Part shown: piece by piece, positions 23,255 to 34,950 of the stretch | Layout: each line of letters opens with the position of its first letter | How positions within the stretch are numbered: the stretch's first letter is position 1 | Program-made: the position numbers and the translations under genes | The notes under the pieces: model-generated | What the model was told of the DNA's origin: nothing | Database searches by the model: none | Seen by the model: the letters and a program-made list of their open reading frames with translations, nothing else | NCBI RefSeq assembly: GCF_003265705.1 | Contig: NW_020312966.1 | Span: 21,079,436-21,143,435 of the forward strand | DNA length: 64,000 bases | DNA from: Callorhinus ursinus | Lineage: Eukaryota; Chordata; Mammalia; Carnivora; Otariidae | Reading direction: 5' to 3'

Positions 23255-23416
23255 TTTTTTTTTTTAAGATTTTATTTATTTACTGCAGAGAGAGAGAGAG
23301 AGCACGCACAAGAAGGAGCAGAGGGAGAGGAACAAGCAGACTCCACGCTAAGCATGGAGCCCAGTGTGGGGCTTGATCACCCCCATGCTCAGCTGACTGA
23401 GCCACCTAAGCACCCC
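23255..23416 (-). mobile_element. SINEC, antisense, with TSD, internally shortened
   Basis: T-tail, AGAG tract, then 'tggggcttgatcacccccat' and 'gagccacctaagcacccc'. Part of the central tRNA-related region between 'cttgatc' and 'tgctcagc' is missing relative to other copies. The duplication 'actatttaactt' is at 23237-23248 and 23417-23428. Confidence 0.95.
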
Positions 23417-23428
23417 ACTATTTAACTT

Positions 23429-24490
23429 CTTAAAAAGCATAACATACATATACAAATCTTAAGTGTTCATCTTGATGTACAACTTGATGATTTTTTATCC
23501 TAATACCCAACTAATCACACAGACCAAGATATAGATCATTTCCAGTGCCTCATCCCCCCTCCAAGATTCCTATGGTTTTTCTGATAAAATCCAACACTTT
23601 TCTTCTATTTTCTTAAGCATGTTAACCAGAACTACTTTTTGTTTCTTGTCTGATAACTACAAAACTTGATCACTGATCATCCTTAGGTCTATGTATATTA
23701 TCTATTTCTTCTTTTGGTTTTTGTCATTTGATCCTATTTGTTCATATACTGGTAGATTTTTTTTATTAAATAGCAGACCTTATGTATGAAATATTGTAAG
23801 ACAGGGGCACCTGGGTGGTGCAGTTAAGCATCCAACTCTTGGTTTCAGCTCAGGTCTGATCACAGGGTCATGAGATCAGGCCCCATGCTGGGGTCCACAC
23901 TCAGCACAGAGTCTGCTTGAGTTTCTCTCTCCCTCTTCCTCTGCCCCTCCCCATCACACGCTCGCTCACAATCTCTCTCTCTCTCTTCCAAATAAATAAA
24001 TAGATCTTAAAAAAAAAAAAGAAAAGAAAAAGAAAAATTACAAGGCTTTGCCTGATGGTATTATTTCTATCCAAAGAAGATTTAATTCTATTCTGGAAGC
24101 CAGATAGGCTTTTTGCAGATCAACTCGATCTGGTTGAGCACGGGTCTTAGGCTTTGTTAGGCATGATCTTTTTATGGTTTGCTCTTACTCCCACGGTAGA
24201 GTCCTCTGGAGTCTCAATGGTACCCAGGCTCTTCAATCTTTTTAGGCCCCCACACTTGAACCTCTACCTCTATCTGTCCATCCTCTTTGGAAACTCCAAA
24301 CCCCAACACTTTCTAGCCCAGCAAGATTGCCCTTGTCCCCAGCCTTCACTTTTTTGCCTACCTTTGCTTCCCACACCTACTACTAGGTAGAAGGAGAGGC
24401 AAATATGGGGCTTCTCCAGGATTCTGGCCACTCAAGTCCCGTCTGCCTTAGTTGTTCTTTTGTGCCTTTCAGTAGTTGGTTTAAATATTT
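23429..24490 (-). repeat. Old L1M LINE, antisense, split by a SINE
   Basis: 'taagtgttcatcttgatgta' with 'caacttgatgattttttatc' resembles the antisense L1 3' UTR. 'attaaatagcagaccttatg' and 'tgatggtattatttctatcc' on the two sides of the SINE at 23803-24030 continue the same element. The right boundary is uncertain. Confidence 0.55.
23803..24030 (+). mobile_element. SINEC, sense
   Basis: The head 'aggggcacctgggtggtgca' is followed by a body with CTCTCTCT and a long A-rich tail with G interruptions. Flanks are loosely similar ('attgtaaga' and 'attacaagg'), so the target duplication is decayed. Confidence 0.94.
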
Positions 24491-24955
24491 TATTCAGCTT
24501 TGATAATGAGGAAGAAATATATCCAGAATGCTCCCAGCAGAACTCCTCTTAAATCCCAGCAGCAAGGATTGACTACAAGAGTCAGTGACAAGGGGAATGA
24601 GATCATATATAGTTTATACCAACTTGAGCCCATGGAAGGGTGAACACCTGAGCAAAATTGAGATTCTGCCAGAAAAAAATGGCAGAAACCGGGATTCCAT
24701 ATTATTTATTTATATGATGATGTATTTCCTTACAAGGACTATCACATGTTTAGATAGCATGGGCTCTCCATAATCTTCATCTTCTCCAGAAAGACCTACC
24801 TCCTGATTTAGACTCTCCTTTTCTGCCTTGATTCCATTAATTTACAAGCTCCTTTGGACCCATTCTCTGCTTCTCTCTGTATCCTCAACCTAAAGTGTAT
24901 CTGTAATCTAGATAAGTGAGGCTCTATTATGAAGCATTTGATTTTAAATGACATT
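24491..24955. other. Unassigned noncoding stretch
   Basis: No confident repeat or gene. It could be the decayed remainder of the LINE to the left. Confidence 0.4.
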
Positions 24956-26485
24956 TTCCCTTTTTAAATGAAGTATTGTTGACACACACTGTAACATTAG
25001 TTTCAGGTGTACAACATGATGATTCAACAACTCTATACATTATGCCGTGCTCACCACAAATGTAGCTCCCATCACCATATGCTATCACAATACCGTTGAC
25101 TGTATTCCCTATGCTGTACTTTTCATCTCTGTGACTTACTTATTTTATAACTAGAAGTTTGTACATCTTAATTCCCTTTATCTATTTCACCCATCCCCCC
25201 TACCTCCCCTCTGGCAAACATCAATTTGTTCTATTTAAAAGTCTGTTTGGTTTGTTTTTGTTTTGTTTTGTTTTGTTTTTAGATTCCACATGTAAGTGAA
25301 ATCATATAGTGTTTGTTTTTCTCTGTCTTATTTCACTTAGCATAACACCCTGTAGATCCATCCATGTTGTTGCAAATGGCAAGATCTCATCCTTTTTATG
25401 GCAGAGTAATATTCCACTAGATAGATAGATAGATGAAATAGAGAGATAGAGAGAGATAGACATCTTCTTACCCATTCATCTATCAATGGACACATGGGCT
25501 GCTTCCATATTTTGGCTATTGTAATAATTCTACAATAAACATAGGGATACATATATCTTTTCAAGTTACTATTTTCATTTTCTTTGGGTAAATACCCAGT
25601 AGTGGGATTACTGGATCATATGGTATTTCTATTTTTACTATTTTGAAGAACCTCCATACTGTTTTCTACAGTGGCTATACCAGTTTTCATTCCCACCAAC
25701 AGTGTGCAAGGGTTCCTTTTTCTCCACATCCTCACCAACACTCATTATTTCTTACCTTTTTGATACTAGCTGTTCTGTTAGGTGTGAAGTGATATCTCAC
25801 TGTGGTTTTATTTGCATTTCCCTGATGATTAGTGATGTGGAGCATCTTTTCATGTACCTGTTGGCCTTCTATGTAAAGATATCTACTTAGGTTGTCTGCC
25901 CTTTTTAAATCAGATTATATGGGTATTTTTGTTTTTGTTTTTTTGTTGAGTTCTGTAAGTTCTTTATAGATTTTGGATACTAACCCTTTATCAGATAGGT
26001 CATTTGCAAACTATCTTCTCCCATCCAGTAGGTTGCCTTCTCTTTTTGTTGATGGTTTACTTTGCTGTGCAAAAGCTTTTTATTTGGGTGTAGTCACAGT
26101 AGTTTATTTTTGCTTTTGTTTCCCTAGCGTGAGGAAATATATTCATAAATATGTTGCTAAGACCAATGTCCAAGAGATTACCGCCCAAGTTTTCTTTTGG
26201 AGATTATGGCTTCAGATCTCCCATTTAGACCTTTAATCCATTTTGAGTTTATTTTTATATACGGCATAAGAAAGTCATCCAGTTTCGTTCTTTTGCATAT
26301 AGCTGTCCAGTTTTCCCAGCACTATTTATTGAAGAGAATGTTTCTTCCCCATAGTATGTTCTTGCCTCCTTTGTCATAGATTAATTGACCATAAAAGTGT
26401 GGGTTTATTTCTGGGCTCTCTATTCTATTCCTGATCTGTGTGTCTATTTTTGTGCCAGTACCATACTGTTTTGATTATTAAAAAT
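24956..26485 (-). repeat. L1 LINE 3' portion, antisense, 1.5 kb
   Basis: It follows the reverse complement of an L1 from 3' UTR into ORF2: 'gtttcaggtgtacaacatga', 'attccacatgtaagtgaaat', 'gggtaaatacccagtagtgg', 'ttcccaccaacagtgtgcaa', 'tttgctgtgcaaaagctttt', 'attgaccataaaagtgtggg'. A minus-strand frame at 25337-25564 is an ORF2 C-terminal remnant. It is intermediate in age and non-functional. Confidence 0.93.
25418..25434. repeat. (ATAG)n short tandem repeat in L1
   Basis: Four 'atag' units followed by a degenerate AGAGATAG stretch, replacing the 'tgtatatatatacc' region that L1 normally has at this point. Confidence 0.9.
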
Positions 26486-26693
26486 GCAATTTTATTATGT
26501 GAAGCCAAAATAACATTCAAAATTATACTAAAATTAAAATGAATTATAAAACATGAAATAATACACTTTTCTTCTTGATACTAGTAACTCCAAAAGGTAT
26601 TTTAAAATTTTCTATTGGAAGTTTAAAATACAGAAATCTATGTAAATTATTTACAGTTGGTTACATGTATACTTTAAAAAAAAAAATACTGGC

Positions 26694-26880
26694 GGGGCAC
26701 CTGGGTGGCTCGCTCGTTAAGCGCCTGCCATCAGCTCAGGTCATGATCCCAGGGTCCTGGGATCGAGCCCCACATCAGGCTCCCTGCTCAGCGGGAAGCC
26801 TGCTTCTCCCTCTCCCACTCCCCCTGCTTGTGTTCCCTCTCTCGCTGCGTCTCTGTCAAATAAATAAATAAAATCTTTAA
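26694..26880 (+). mobile_element. SINEC, sense
   Basis: The head 'ggggcacctgggtggctcgc' and a body ending 'cccactccccctgcttgtgt', 'tctgtcaaataaataaataa'. The flanks share A-rich sequence plus 'atactggc' / 'atacttggc', which suggests a target duplication. Confidence 0.97.
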
Positions 26881-27025
26881 AAAAAAAAATACTTGGCTAC
26901 TATAGGACGTTTGAAAAATTACAGAAATGCGCAAAGAAGGAAAGAAAATTAACCTCAATTTCATCATTCTGGATATACCTTGTTAACTTTTTGGAGAATA
27001 TCCATCTGATATTTTTTCCTATCCA

Positions 27026-27050
27026 TGTGTGTGTGTGTGTGTGTGTGTGT
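27026..27050. repeat. (TG)n microsatellite
   Basis: About 12 perfect TG units directly before the target site of the next SINE. Confidence 0.97.
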
Positions 27051-27064
27051 TTAAAAGTCATTAA

Positions 27065-27274
27065 GTGGGGGCACTTGGGTGGCTCAGTTGTTAAGTGTCT
27101 GCCTTCGGCTCAGGTCATGATCCAGGGTCCTGGGATCGAGCCCCACATCAGGCTCCTGGCTCAGCGGGGAGCCTGCTTCTCCCTCTGCCTCTGCCTCTCC
27201 CCCTGCTTGTGCTCTCTCTCTGTATCTCTGTGTCTCAAATGAATAAATAAAATCTTTAAAAAAATAAAAAATAA
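27065..27274 (+). mobile_element. SINEC, sense, with TSD
   Basis: The head 'gggggcacttgggtggctca' with body and A-rich tail. The duplication 'aaaagtcattaa' / 'aaaagccattaa' is at 27053-27064 and 27275-27286. Confidence 0.97.
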
Positions 27275-27286
27275 AAAAGCCATTAA

Positions 27287-28200
27287 AATGGTTTTAACAC
27301 AGTGGACATTGCACACATCATTTTCAAAACATTTTTAATATTAACTTTTTTCTTTAAGATGCAGATAAAAACTATAGCATTTAATACTCTGAATATGAGG
27401 GCTTTCTATTTAATGAAAACTGTAAAAACAATAATTCCTTAATATTGTTTTGATAATATTTTTCCCTATTTAAGTCATACGACCATACACCCTTTGAGTT
27501 TTGAAGAAAAACAAGATAAAACAAATGCTATGAGTGTGGTCACAATGAAAACAAACAAGGAATTCTAGAACAATCTGTCGGGTTTCACACTGTCATGCTT
27601 ACAACTTCACAGCAAACGTCTGAGATTAAATTGTGACATTTCCAGACTGAGAATCCAGAGCCCTAAACCTTCCTCCTGTTTTATTTCACTAATGTTTGAA
27701 GAATGTTGGTGGTCTTGTAAGAGAGCCTGAATAAGGAGAGCAAATAGCCAACACTGGGGAATAGCAGAGGAAAAGAAAAGCATGGTTTTCTTCCTTCTAC
27801 CAGAAAATACAGCTGCTCAGCCAAGATTAGTCTTTCCTGTGCCAGACAATTTATTGGGGTGCAAAAAGAGAATATGAAAATGTTATTTTTATTTCTTCAT
27901 GAAAAATTATATTTTCTGTGTGTATCTTGTATATTAGTACAGTAGGATATGTACCTAATTTATAAATGCATAAGTATATGTTTATTGGGGTTAACTAAAA
28001 TTTTGTGTATAGTTACACACAAACTATAAGGCATCTTTTTTTTTTTAAGTTTTTTTTGAAATACCTTTTTCATGATAGGAGCACACAATCAAAACATTTG
28101 GAGATCACTGATGATCTTCCCTCAAAATCACTTCTTTACTAGAGGCTTGGGAGAGATTTTAAGAGGTAGAGAATCATATCCTCGCTGGAAAATGTGCTGT
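27287..28200. other. AT-rich noncoding stretch
   Basis: No confident repeat assignment. Parts near 27290-27480 may be decayed LINE. No coding signal. Confidence 0.45.
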
Positions 28201-28221
28201 TTAAAATTGATATATGTCTCT

Positions 28222-28418
28222 TTTTTTTAAGATGTATTTCTTAGAGAGAGAGAGAAGGCAGAGGAAGGGCAAAGGGCAAGAGAGAGAGAATCTCAAGCAG
28301 ACGCCCCCCCCCCCCGAGGGCAGAGCCGACCAGGGACTCCATCTCACGACCCTGAGATCATGTCCTGAACCGAAATCAAATGTCAGACGCTCGACCGACT
28401 GAGCCACCCAGGTGCCCC
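28222..28418 (-). mobile_element. SINEC, antisense, with C-run
   Basis: Antisense copy ending 'gagccacccaggtgcccc'. A 13-base C-run (28303-28315) replaces part of the body. Flanks 'tatatgtctctttt' and 'tatatgccttttt' suggest the target duplication. Confidence 0.95.
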
Positions 28419-28494
28419 TATATATGCCTTTTTGATGACTGAACTAATTGCTGAATGGAGTTTGGCTAAGGAAGAGGACCTTCTTCCTTAATGC

Positions 28495-28905
28495 CTTCCA
28501 CGTGCTAATGAAGATCAACTCATTTATTCATCCAGCATTTATTGAAAGCCACTCTGTAGAACACTGAGCACAGTGAAGGAGAAGGTGAGGACATGATTCA
28601 GACGAGAGTCTGTCATTCACGGAAAATGAGACTGTGGAGCAAGTATGAGCTAGGTGCTGTGGGAGTGCAGGGGAGGGGCTCTTCGTTCAGACCTGGGGTG
28701 TCAGAGAGAAGGCTCCAAATGGGAGATTTTCATAGGTTAGGGAATGGGGCGCTGTCCGGTATCAGCAACCAGACAGCCACGCTGGATGGAAAGCATTTGG
28801 TCTGCTGGAGAAAGCAGTTAGTTCCAAGAGGCCAGATCCCAGGGTCTTCAGAGTGGGACTGGAAAGAAGATCATAAAGGTTCTTGGATATCATGCAAAAG
28901 AATCT
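28495..28905 (-). repeat. L2 LINE, antisense
   Basis: 'tcatttattcatccagcatt' and 'tattgaaagccactctgtag' match the reversed L2 3' end. The sequence beyond about 28600 is consistent with, but weakly similar to, the L2 body. Confidence 0.6.
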
Positions 28906-28914
28906 GAGCAACAG

Positions 28915-29045
28915 CCTGCAAGACCATCACTGCCATCCCCATTTTTAGATATGAAGAAACTGAGCCTCAGAAAAGCTCAGTAAGAAGGTGGGTATAGAGT
29001 AGAGCTGGCCTCTAATCCAACATTCTTTATAGCTTTTAATTTATA
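28915..29045 (-). repeat. MIR, antisense
   Basis: 'catccccatttttagatatg' and 'aagaaactgagcctcagaaa' are the reversed MIR core, followed by a decayed 'ggcctctaatccaaca'. Confidence 0.75.
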
Positions 29046-29239
29046 ACTCTTAGAAATGTAAAAACAAAAATGCAGTATAAAATGCTTTCCTGCATTATTG
29101 GTTAAATGTCATGTGGGTTTACCAGAGGTAAGTTGAAGCACCTAATAAGACTTAGCAATTGTATTATCGCTCCTTTTAAATCAATAGGCTTGAGAACTTG
29201 CTAGAGTGCTCACAACTGCGATCGTGAGAGCATGACAGC

Positions 29240-29325
29240 AGACTGAAATCTATGTGCCTCCCTATCTCCGGTGTCTTAATAGCGCCTGGGTCATAGCAGG
29301 TGTGCAATAAATGCAAAGGGGGGAA
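29240..29325 (+). repeat. L2 LINE 3' end fragment
   Basis: 'agcgcctgggtcatagcagg' followed by 'tgtgcaataaatgcaaagg' matches the L2 terminus. Confidence 0.55.
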
Positions 29326-29499
29326 AAAGATTTATTTTCTTTCTAGAATAAAATAAGTCCATTAAATTGGAATTCAGTCAAGAAAGTTGATTAGAGAAGC
29401 CTGCACACAAATACGTTTGAAATAAATTCATGTCCCTTAACGATGTATTTGGCATTCTACTTATGAAAAGGGGTGTCTCTGAAGTTCTGGTTGTCAACT

Positions 29500-29972
29500 A
29501 CCTAATGCTAATATTGGACAGAGCACAGTGCTGGAAAGGACACAGGAGTTAGGAGTTAGACAGATGTAGGTTGGTTCCACTCTATTTGACCATGGATGAG
29601 ACTTTATGTAACTTTGGATAATTTCTAGGAGTTTCAGTTTCCTCATCTGTAACATGGGAACATGAATACTCCTTTGCAGGGTTGTTGGGGCTAGAAATAT
29701 AAATGACATATAAAGTCCCTGTCACAGGGCGCCTGGGTGGCTCAGTCGGTTAAGCGACTGCCTTCGGCTCAGGTCGTGATCCTGGAGTCCCGGGATCGAG
29801 TCCCGCATCGGGCTCCCTGCTCGGCGGGGAGTCTGCTTCTCCCTCTGACCCTCCCCCCTCTCATGCGCTCTCTCTCTGTCTCTCGTTCTCTCTCTCAAAT
29901 AAATAAAATCTCAAAAAAAAAAAAAGGCCCTGTCACATAGTAGGTGTACAATAAATCCTTGTGCTTACTGTT
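29500..29972 (+). repeat. MIR, split by a SINEC insertion
   Basis: The 5' part has 'ggagttagacagatgtaggt', 'agtttcagtttcctcatctg' and 'ttgcagggttgttggggc'. The 3' part after the SINE has 'catagtaggtgtacaataaa'. Together they reconstruct one MIR. Confidence 0.8.
29727..29922 (+). mobile_element. SINEC inside MIR, with TSD
   Basis: The head 'gggcgcctgggtggctcagt' and the 'tctgaccctcccccctctca' body subtype. The duplication 'aaagtccctgtcaca' / 'aaaggccctgtcaca' is at 29712-29726 and 29923-29937, one mismatch in 15. Confidence 0.98.
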
Positions 29973-31545
29973 TTTGTTTTCTGTTTTCATGTTTTGAAAA
30001 CTCGGGTGCTCTCCCCGACAAATAGTCATTTTTGTTGCATAGAATTCTGAGCTCGTACAATCTGTGAACATGTTCTATAGCCATATAATTTTCTCAACCT
30101 TTGTACAGTAAAATCAAATACAGAATAATCCTGTAGGTATGGATAACTTTAGCTCAGGGGTTTCGTATCTGTGAAAATATCATTTGTTTAATAACTGATG
30201 CCAGAATAGGGTTAAAGCAACGTACATAATGGTAGTGAAATTGGGTTTAAACAAATCTGTCTGTTTATATTAATTCCCTCCACTTTCTGATAGAATGAAC
30301 AGTTCTATTAGAAAATAATCAGTGTGTGGATCTCTTTTTTTTCTACACATTTTATCCACCTTCACTATGTAGACCCTCTTAATCTCAATGATTCTTGAGT
30401 TGGGCTCTTCATAGACAACAATGAATTTTAAGCATAGTATTTACAGCATTCTTCATTCTGTGGGGAAATTGATTTGATGGGAACAGTAGATTTGGAGTTC
30501 CAGCCTGGGGCACTGTGGAGAATTTGCAGAAAAAAACAGATAACTGGGCAAAGTAAACAATATCTATAGAGAACTTATCATTCCCTCCCCAGAAAAGGCC
30601 AGTAGAGTCATTCATTTGCTGTGTATCTTATTTTGTTAGAGACATAAATCTCAGTTATAAAATCAGTTGAGGACTCCGCTACGCGACTTTATAAAACACA
30701 TGCTTGTGAGCTTTACGAAGTTTCCACACACTCGGAGCATCCTCCCCATCCCCTTGGGAATCTTCCATTAGAGGCTTGGGACATACAAGTTAATAGGGTT
30801 CATGATCCCCATTCTGTTTTCTTCCAAGCAGATTTCCTAAGAGTATTAATTTACGCATTCTATTCCAATAGAGACTTTAATGCTAAAAATGTCAAATTAT
30901 TACACACATAATTTTTGTCACTTATTAGTGAAGTCTCAGTGGTCAGAAATCCCCCTTCACCTGAGATGTTTGCATGAGATGAGCTCCAGCTTCTTCGCCG
31001 TTATCCCTGCTGCAATCCAGCACCCTGGACATTCTGTGTGCAAATCTCAACCTTCAGGCAAAGAGGACCTTTTAACCTCCAACCCTTCCTTCAGTAAAGA
31101 CAAGTTTCATCCTGTTGGGAGTAGACAGTAGTTAACTTCTAACAGTCCAATCTCCTTTGCCTTTGCATCGGCCGCACATTGTCCCCAAATTGTTTGCTCT
31201 TCTAGTCAAAAGGAATTTAAAAAAGGGAAATATCCCATATTATAATGGGCTCTTGTTTTGTGGCAAGAGTTCAAAGGTCTTGACAGAGGGCCCTTTGCCA
31301 TTTGCTGGGCCCTGGCCAGTCTCCGTGGAGAAAAAGCAGAGCGAGAGGACGAAGATCCCCCACCCCCCCCACCCCCGCCCCACAACCACCCTGTAGACCT
31401 CCTGCTGGCTTTCTGGCTGCAGTGGAGTCGGCAACCCTAGGTCAAGGTGTGGGCCTGTAGAACTCTACCTTAGAACCTTGGAGAATGAATCCATTGATTT
31501 ACAAGAGAGTCTCCCTGACCTCAAAGGGTGATGGAGAGTAGGTTC
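29973..31545. other. Single-copy noncoding tract
   Basis: No recognised repeat, apart from a C-rich stretch at about 31365-31390. Short frames here are on both strands and unrecognised. Confidence 0.5.
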
Positions 31546-31547
31546 AG

Positions 31548-31790
31548 AAAGAAGTAGAATGGTGCCTGCCAGGGGCTGGCTGGAGGGGAGATGGGGAGCG
31601 CTCATCTAATGGGTTATAGAGTTTGAGTGTTACAAGATGAAAAGAATTCTGGGGATGGATGGTGGAGATAGTTGCAGAACATCATGAACATATTTAATAC
31701 CACTGAGCTGTATACTTAAGCCTGGTGAAAATGGCAAATATGATGTGTATTTTCCCACAATAAAAAAAAAATGGAAGAAAAAGAGTAGGT
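31548..31790 (+). repeat. L1M 3' end, sense
   Basis: 'gtagaatggtgcctgccagg', 'ggctggctggaggggagatg', 'tgttacaagatgaaaagaat', 'ccactgagctgtatacttaa' and 'ttttcccacaataaaaaaaa' match the 3' UTR and poly-A end of an old placental L1. Confidence 0.9.
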
Positions 31791-32344
31791 CCAGAGGTAT
31801 GACCCCACTTTTAAAGGAAATACGCAGCTGGTGGCAGCTTCAGAGTCTGAGCCAGGCCTGGGCTTGCTCAAGTGCCTTGTTGCTCCTTGTGGTCGTTGCC
31901 TTCTCAGATGCCAGCTGTGGGCCTCTGGCCATTGGCCAAATACTTAGCAGGGACAATCCCCTGACTCCCGTTGTGGGACGCTCTGTCCAGCTCACGTTTG
32001 GGAGTCAAAGGGCAGGGCCCCTGGGTGACTTGGTGGCTTCAAGTTCCCACTGCTTCTCCTTGGGTTCTTGTTGACTAGATCGACTTGATTCCTCTCTAGG
32101 TTCAGACGTCCATGTATAACACAATTTGGAAACTGCTCTATCTTTGGGGAACTTTGATTTTAGGTGGTTTTCTACTGAGGGAGAAGGTGGGATGAGTGCT
32201 CAGAGGCTCTAAAAATTCAAGCTCCCAAACTCCATAGATTCTGCCGTACCGTGACCTTTTCCTAATGAGCCTCTCCTTGGAAAGATTCCAGTGGAGGGCA
32301 TAGTTCTGGTATGAAGGGCAAATTCTCTCCCTCCCAATAAGAAA
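31791..32344. other. Single-copy noncoding stretch
   Basis: A plus-strand frame of 109 codons spans 31745-32074, but it begins inside the L1 tail and resembles no known protein. Confidence 0.5.
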
Positions 32345-32670
32345 GTCTTCCCCAGATTAAATCATTCACTGCCCTGCTCCACACTCTCCCAACGTTTCAC
32401 CTCTTGGTAAAATGCATAGTGATTAAAATGGCCTCAGGTCTCTGTGTGATCTGCCCTTTGTCCCCTGTTAAACCTCATGCTTTCTCCATCTTTCTTACTC
32501 CATTCCAGCCCCTGTGGCCTCTTCCCTGTTCCTCTAAGCTGGCAGATTTGCTCCCACGTCAAGCACCTTGTCCCTCGTCCTTTCATAGCCTCCCCAGATG
32601 CCGGCTACGATTTTTCAGCCTGACGTCAGTTAGTCAAGATGAATATTAATATTAAAAATTTGAGTGGCCT

Positions 32671-32870
32671 TGGGCGCCTTGGGTGGCTCAGTCGGTTGAG
32701 CTCCAGTGGTTTTGGCTCAGGTCATGATCTCGGGGTCATGGGATCGAGCTCTGCGTTGGGGTCCACAATCAGCGGAGAGTCTGCTTGAAGATTCTCTCTT
32801 CCTCTGCCCCTCCCCCCACGCGCACATGCGCGTGCACACACACTCTCTCTAATAAGTAAGTCTTTAAAGA
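32671..32870 (+). mobile_element. SINEC, sense
   Basis: The head 'gggcgccttgggtggctcag' leads to a body with a mutated CT-rich region (ACGCGCACATGCGCGTGC) and a short tail. Its divergence suggests an older copy. Confidence 0.94.
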
Positions 32871-32877
32871 AAAAGTA

Positions 32878-32990
32878 CACTTATGATGAGCACTGAGTAA
32901 TACAAAGAATTGTTGAATCACTATATTGCACACTTGAAACTAATATAACACTGTTAAGTATCCTGGAATTAAAATTAAAATAATAATTTC
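32878..32990 (+). repeat. Carnivore L1 3' terminus, sense
   Basis: 'tgatgagcactgagtaatac', 'attgttgaatcactatattg', 'cacttgaaactaatataaca' and 'ggaattaaaattaaaat' match the 3' terminal segment of carnivore L1. It is a 5'-truncated stub of about 110 bp. Confidence 0.75.
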
Positions 32991-34874
32991 CTACGTGCTT
33001 TCCCTCACCCTTCTCTGCCTCATTCTTATCCTTACAACTCACTGCTATCTCATGTACTGTATAGTTTGAAAATGTATCTTATTATCTGTATGTTTTTAAA
33101 AGCATACGCCACACAATGGCAAGATCTTTCATTTGAGGTGTTCATTCCCATATCTCTAGCACCTAGAGTAGTGCGTGGTGCATATTCGGTGCTCAATGAA
33201 CATTTGTTGAATAAGTGAATGCGTGAATGAAGGACAGACTGAGGACGGGCTCAGGTCCACTTGCTGCCATCCCTGACTGTCCTCAGCCAAGAGCACCCAG
33301 CTCATCCACTCCCTACAAATGCTCAGAGGTGCCATACAGACTCTGGTTGTGCTTCTGAAAGCCTAATGTCTGATGGATCCTCTTCCATTGGTCATTGACT
33401 TCACCCAGGGAGGGGGAGTGGTGTAGATACAATAGGTATTCCTTAGCTCTTTGCATGCATAAACTGATTATTATCTCCAGCCTCACCCTCCTGTGGATAC
33501 AAACGAGATTTTATTTATATTGAAATTTACATGTAAGGGCTCTCAGCTTTTACCCCCTGTAACTGCAGGACCTCTACCCATCTAACCTCGATTTATTTCT
33601 TCCATGTTCTTCTGTGCCACCTTTGCCACGGCCCCTGCCCACATCTCTGCTACCAGCGCCCTCTTGAGAAAGGTCCCCACCATGCCTGGCACCTGAACCA
33701 CTGGACAGTCTTCTTTGCTCAGCACTGGGGCTTCTCTGTGGGCTCTGGAGGAGGGCACGCAGCTCGGTTTCTGCTCAAGACTTCAGTGACCACAGCTGCT
33801 TTGAGGGGTCCTCAGTCTGTACTTTCCAGTGACACAATTTACGGACAAACCCTCGGGCTAGTGGGGAAGTAGAGAACTTGCATCCTCTCCTTGCTCGCCA
33901 TCCTCCCCTTCCCTTTCCAGATGCTCACACGAAATAACACTCCTTCCCTCCTGCACAAAACACACAACACAGACGTCTCTGTGCAAACAGACACTAGGAA
34001 CTGCGCACCTGGAGTTGTCACCCATGGGCTAGAAGTTTCTAGTCTCTGACGGAAACAGGATGTCATGCAACTCATCTGCATTCGATGCAGAGGGTCCCTC
34101 AGGGTGCCAGCCCACGCCCTGTGACTTGTAACTCTCCAGGTCACTCGGAGTGGACCACGACACAATGTTTACTCCCGCCTGCTGGGAACACAAAGCCAGT
34201 TCTCTCGGGGCTCCTGGGCAGATCTGCAGATTTCTCTGCACAAACCCACTTCTTTCCTTCTTTATACATAAGCTCGTGGAACGAAGCACAACCCAGCACA
34301 GCCCTGATGGACTTAGGGCCGCTTGCCCCGAACTCAAAAACTCGTATTCTTGCACATGACAACGAAGAGTTTCCCGGTTAGAGAAAAACATACCACCCTA
34401 AGGTCATCTTCCCAAGGTGTCTTCCTTTACTTTTAAGATCTAAGATGATGCCCTTTCCATATCCCTCCTGTGAATTTAGTCCCCCTCCCTTTACCCCCAC
34501 AAAGGCTCGGTCAGTTTGCGATACCCTACAAAGCCTTGGGTGTGAAAAATATGGATCCTAACAAAATAAGTGCAAATCCTTCAAAAGGGAGTATGTTTGT
34601 TGTTTTTTTTTTTCTCCTGCCTCCTTTAATGATCTGGTGGTAGCTGAAAGATGCCTGTACTATACAAACAGTAGGACTAGGAGATGTGGCTGTCCAAAGT
34701 GGTCGATGCTTGGTGCCACCTCTGAACCACGAAAGACAGCAGCCCTGGAGTTAGAAATCCTCCGCCGTGAGCTCCCGAGTGTGTGTGGTGGTCCTCGGGC
34801 CCCAGCTCCATCTGCCCGTGTCACCCGGCACTGTGCCCGCTGAGTCTCCCCTTCCTCTGCTCCGCACACAGCTT

Positions 34875-34950
34875 TAGGACTCGCAGAAGTTTGCCGAACT
34901 CTGCTGTGGCTATAGGACAAACAGAAGTTTGCCAAAGCTCCCCACGTGTG
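34875..34950 (+). repeat. Imperfect 38-bp tandem duplication
   Basis: 'taggactcgcagaagtttgc' at 34875 recurs as 'taggacaaacagaagtttgc' at 34913. The period is 38 bases and similarity fades toward the end of the second unit. Confidence 0.7.

Larger units (their letters stand above)
32345..33240 (+). repeat. L2 LINE, sense, split by SINEC and L1
   Basis: The 5' part (32345-32645) reads like the L2 coding end ('ctctgtgtgatctgcccttt', 'tcttactccattccagcccc'). The 3' part (about 32991-33240) has 'cctacgtgctttccctcacc', 'tctctagcacctagagtagt' and 'gctcaatgaacatttgttga'. Two younger elements separate the halves. Confidence 0.72.
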
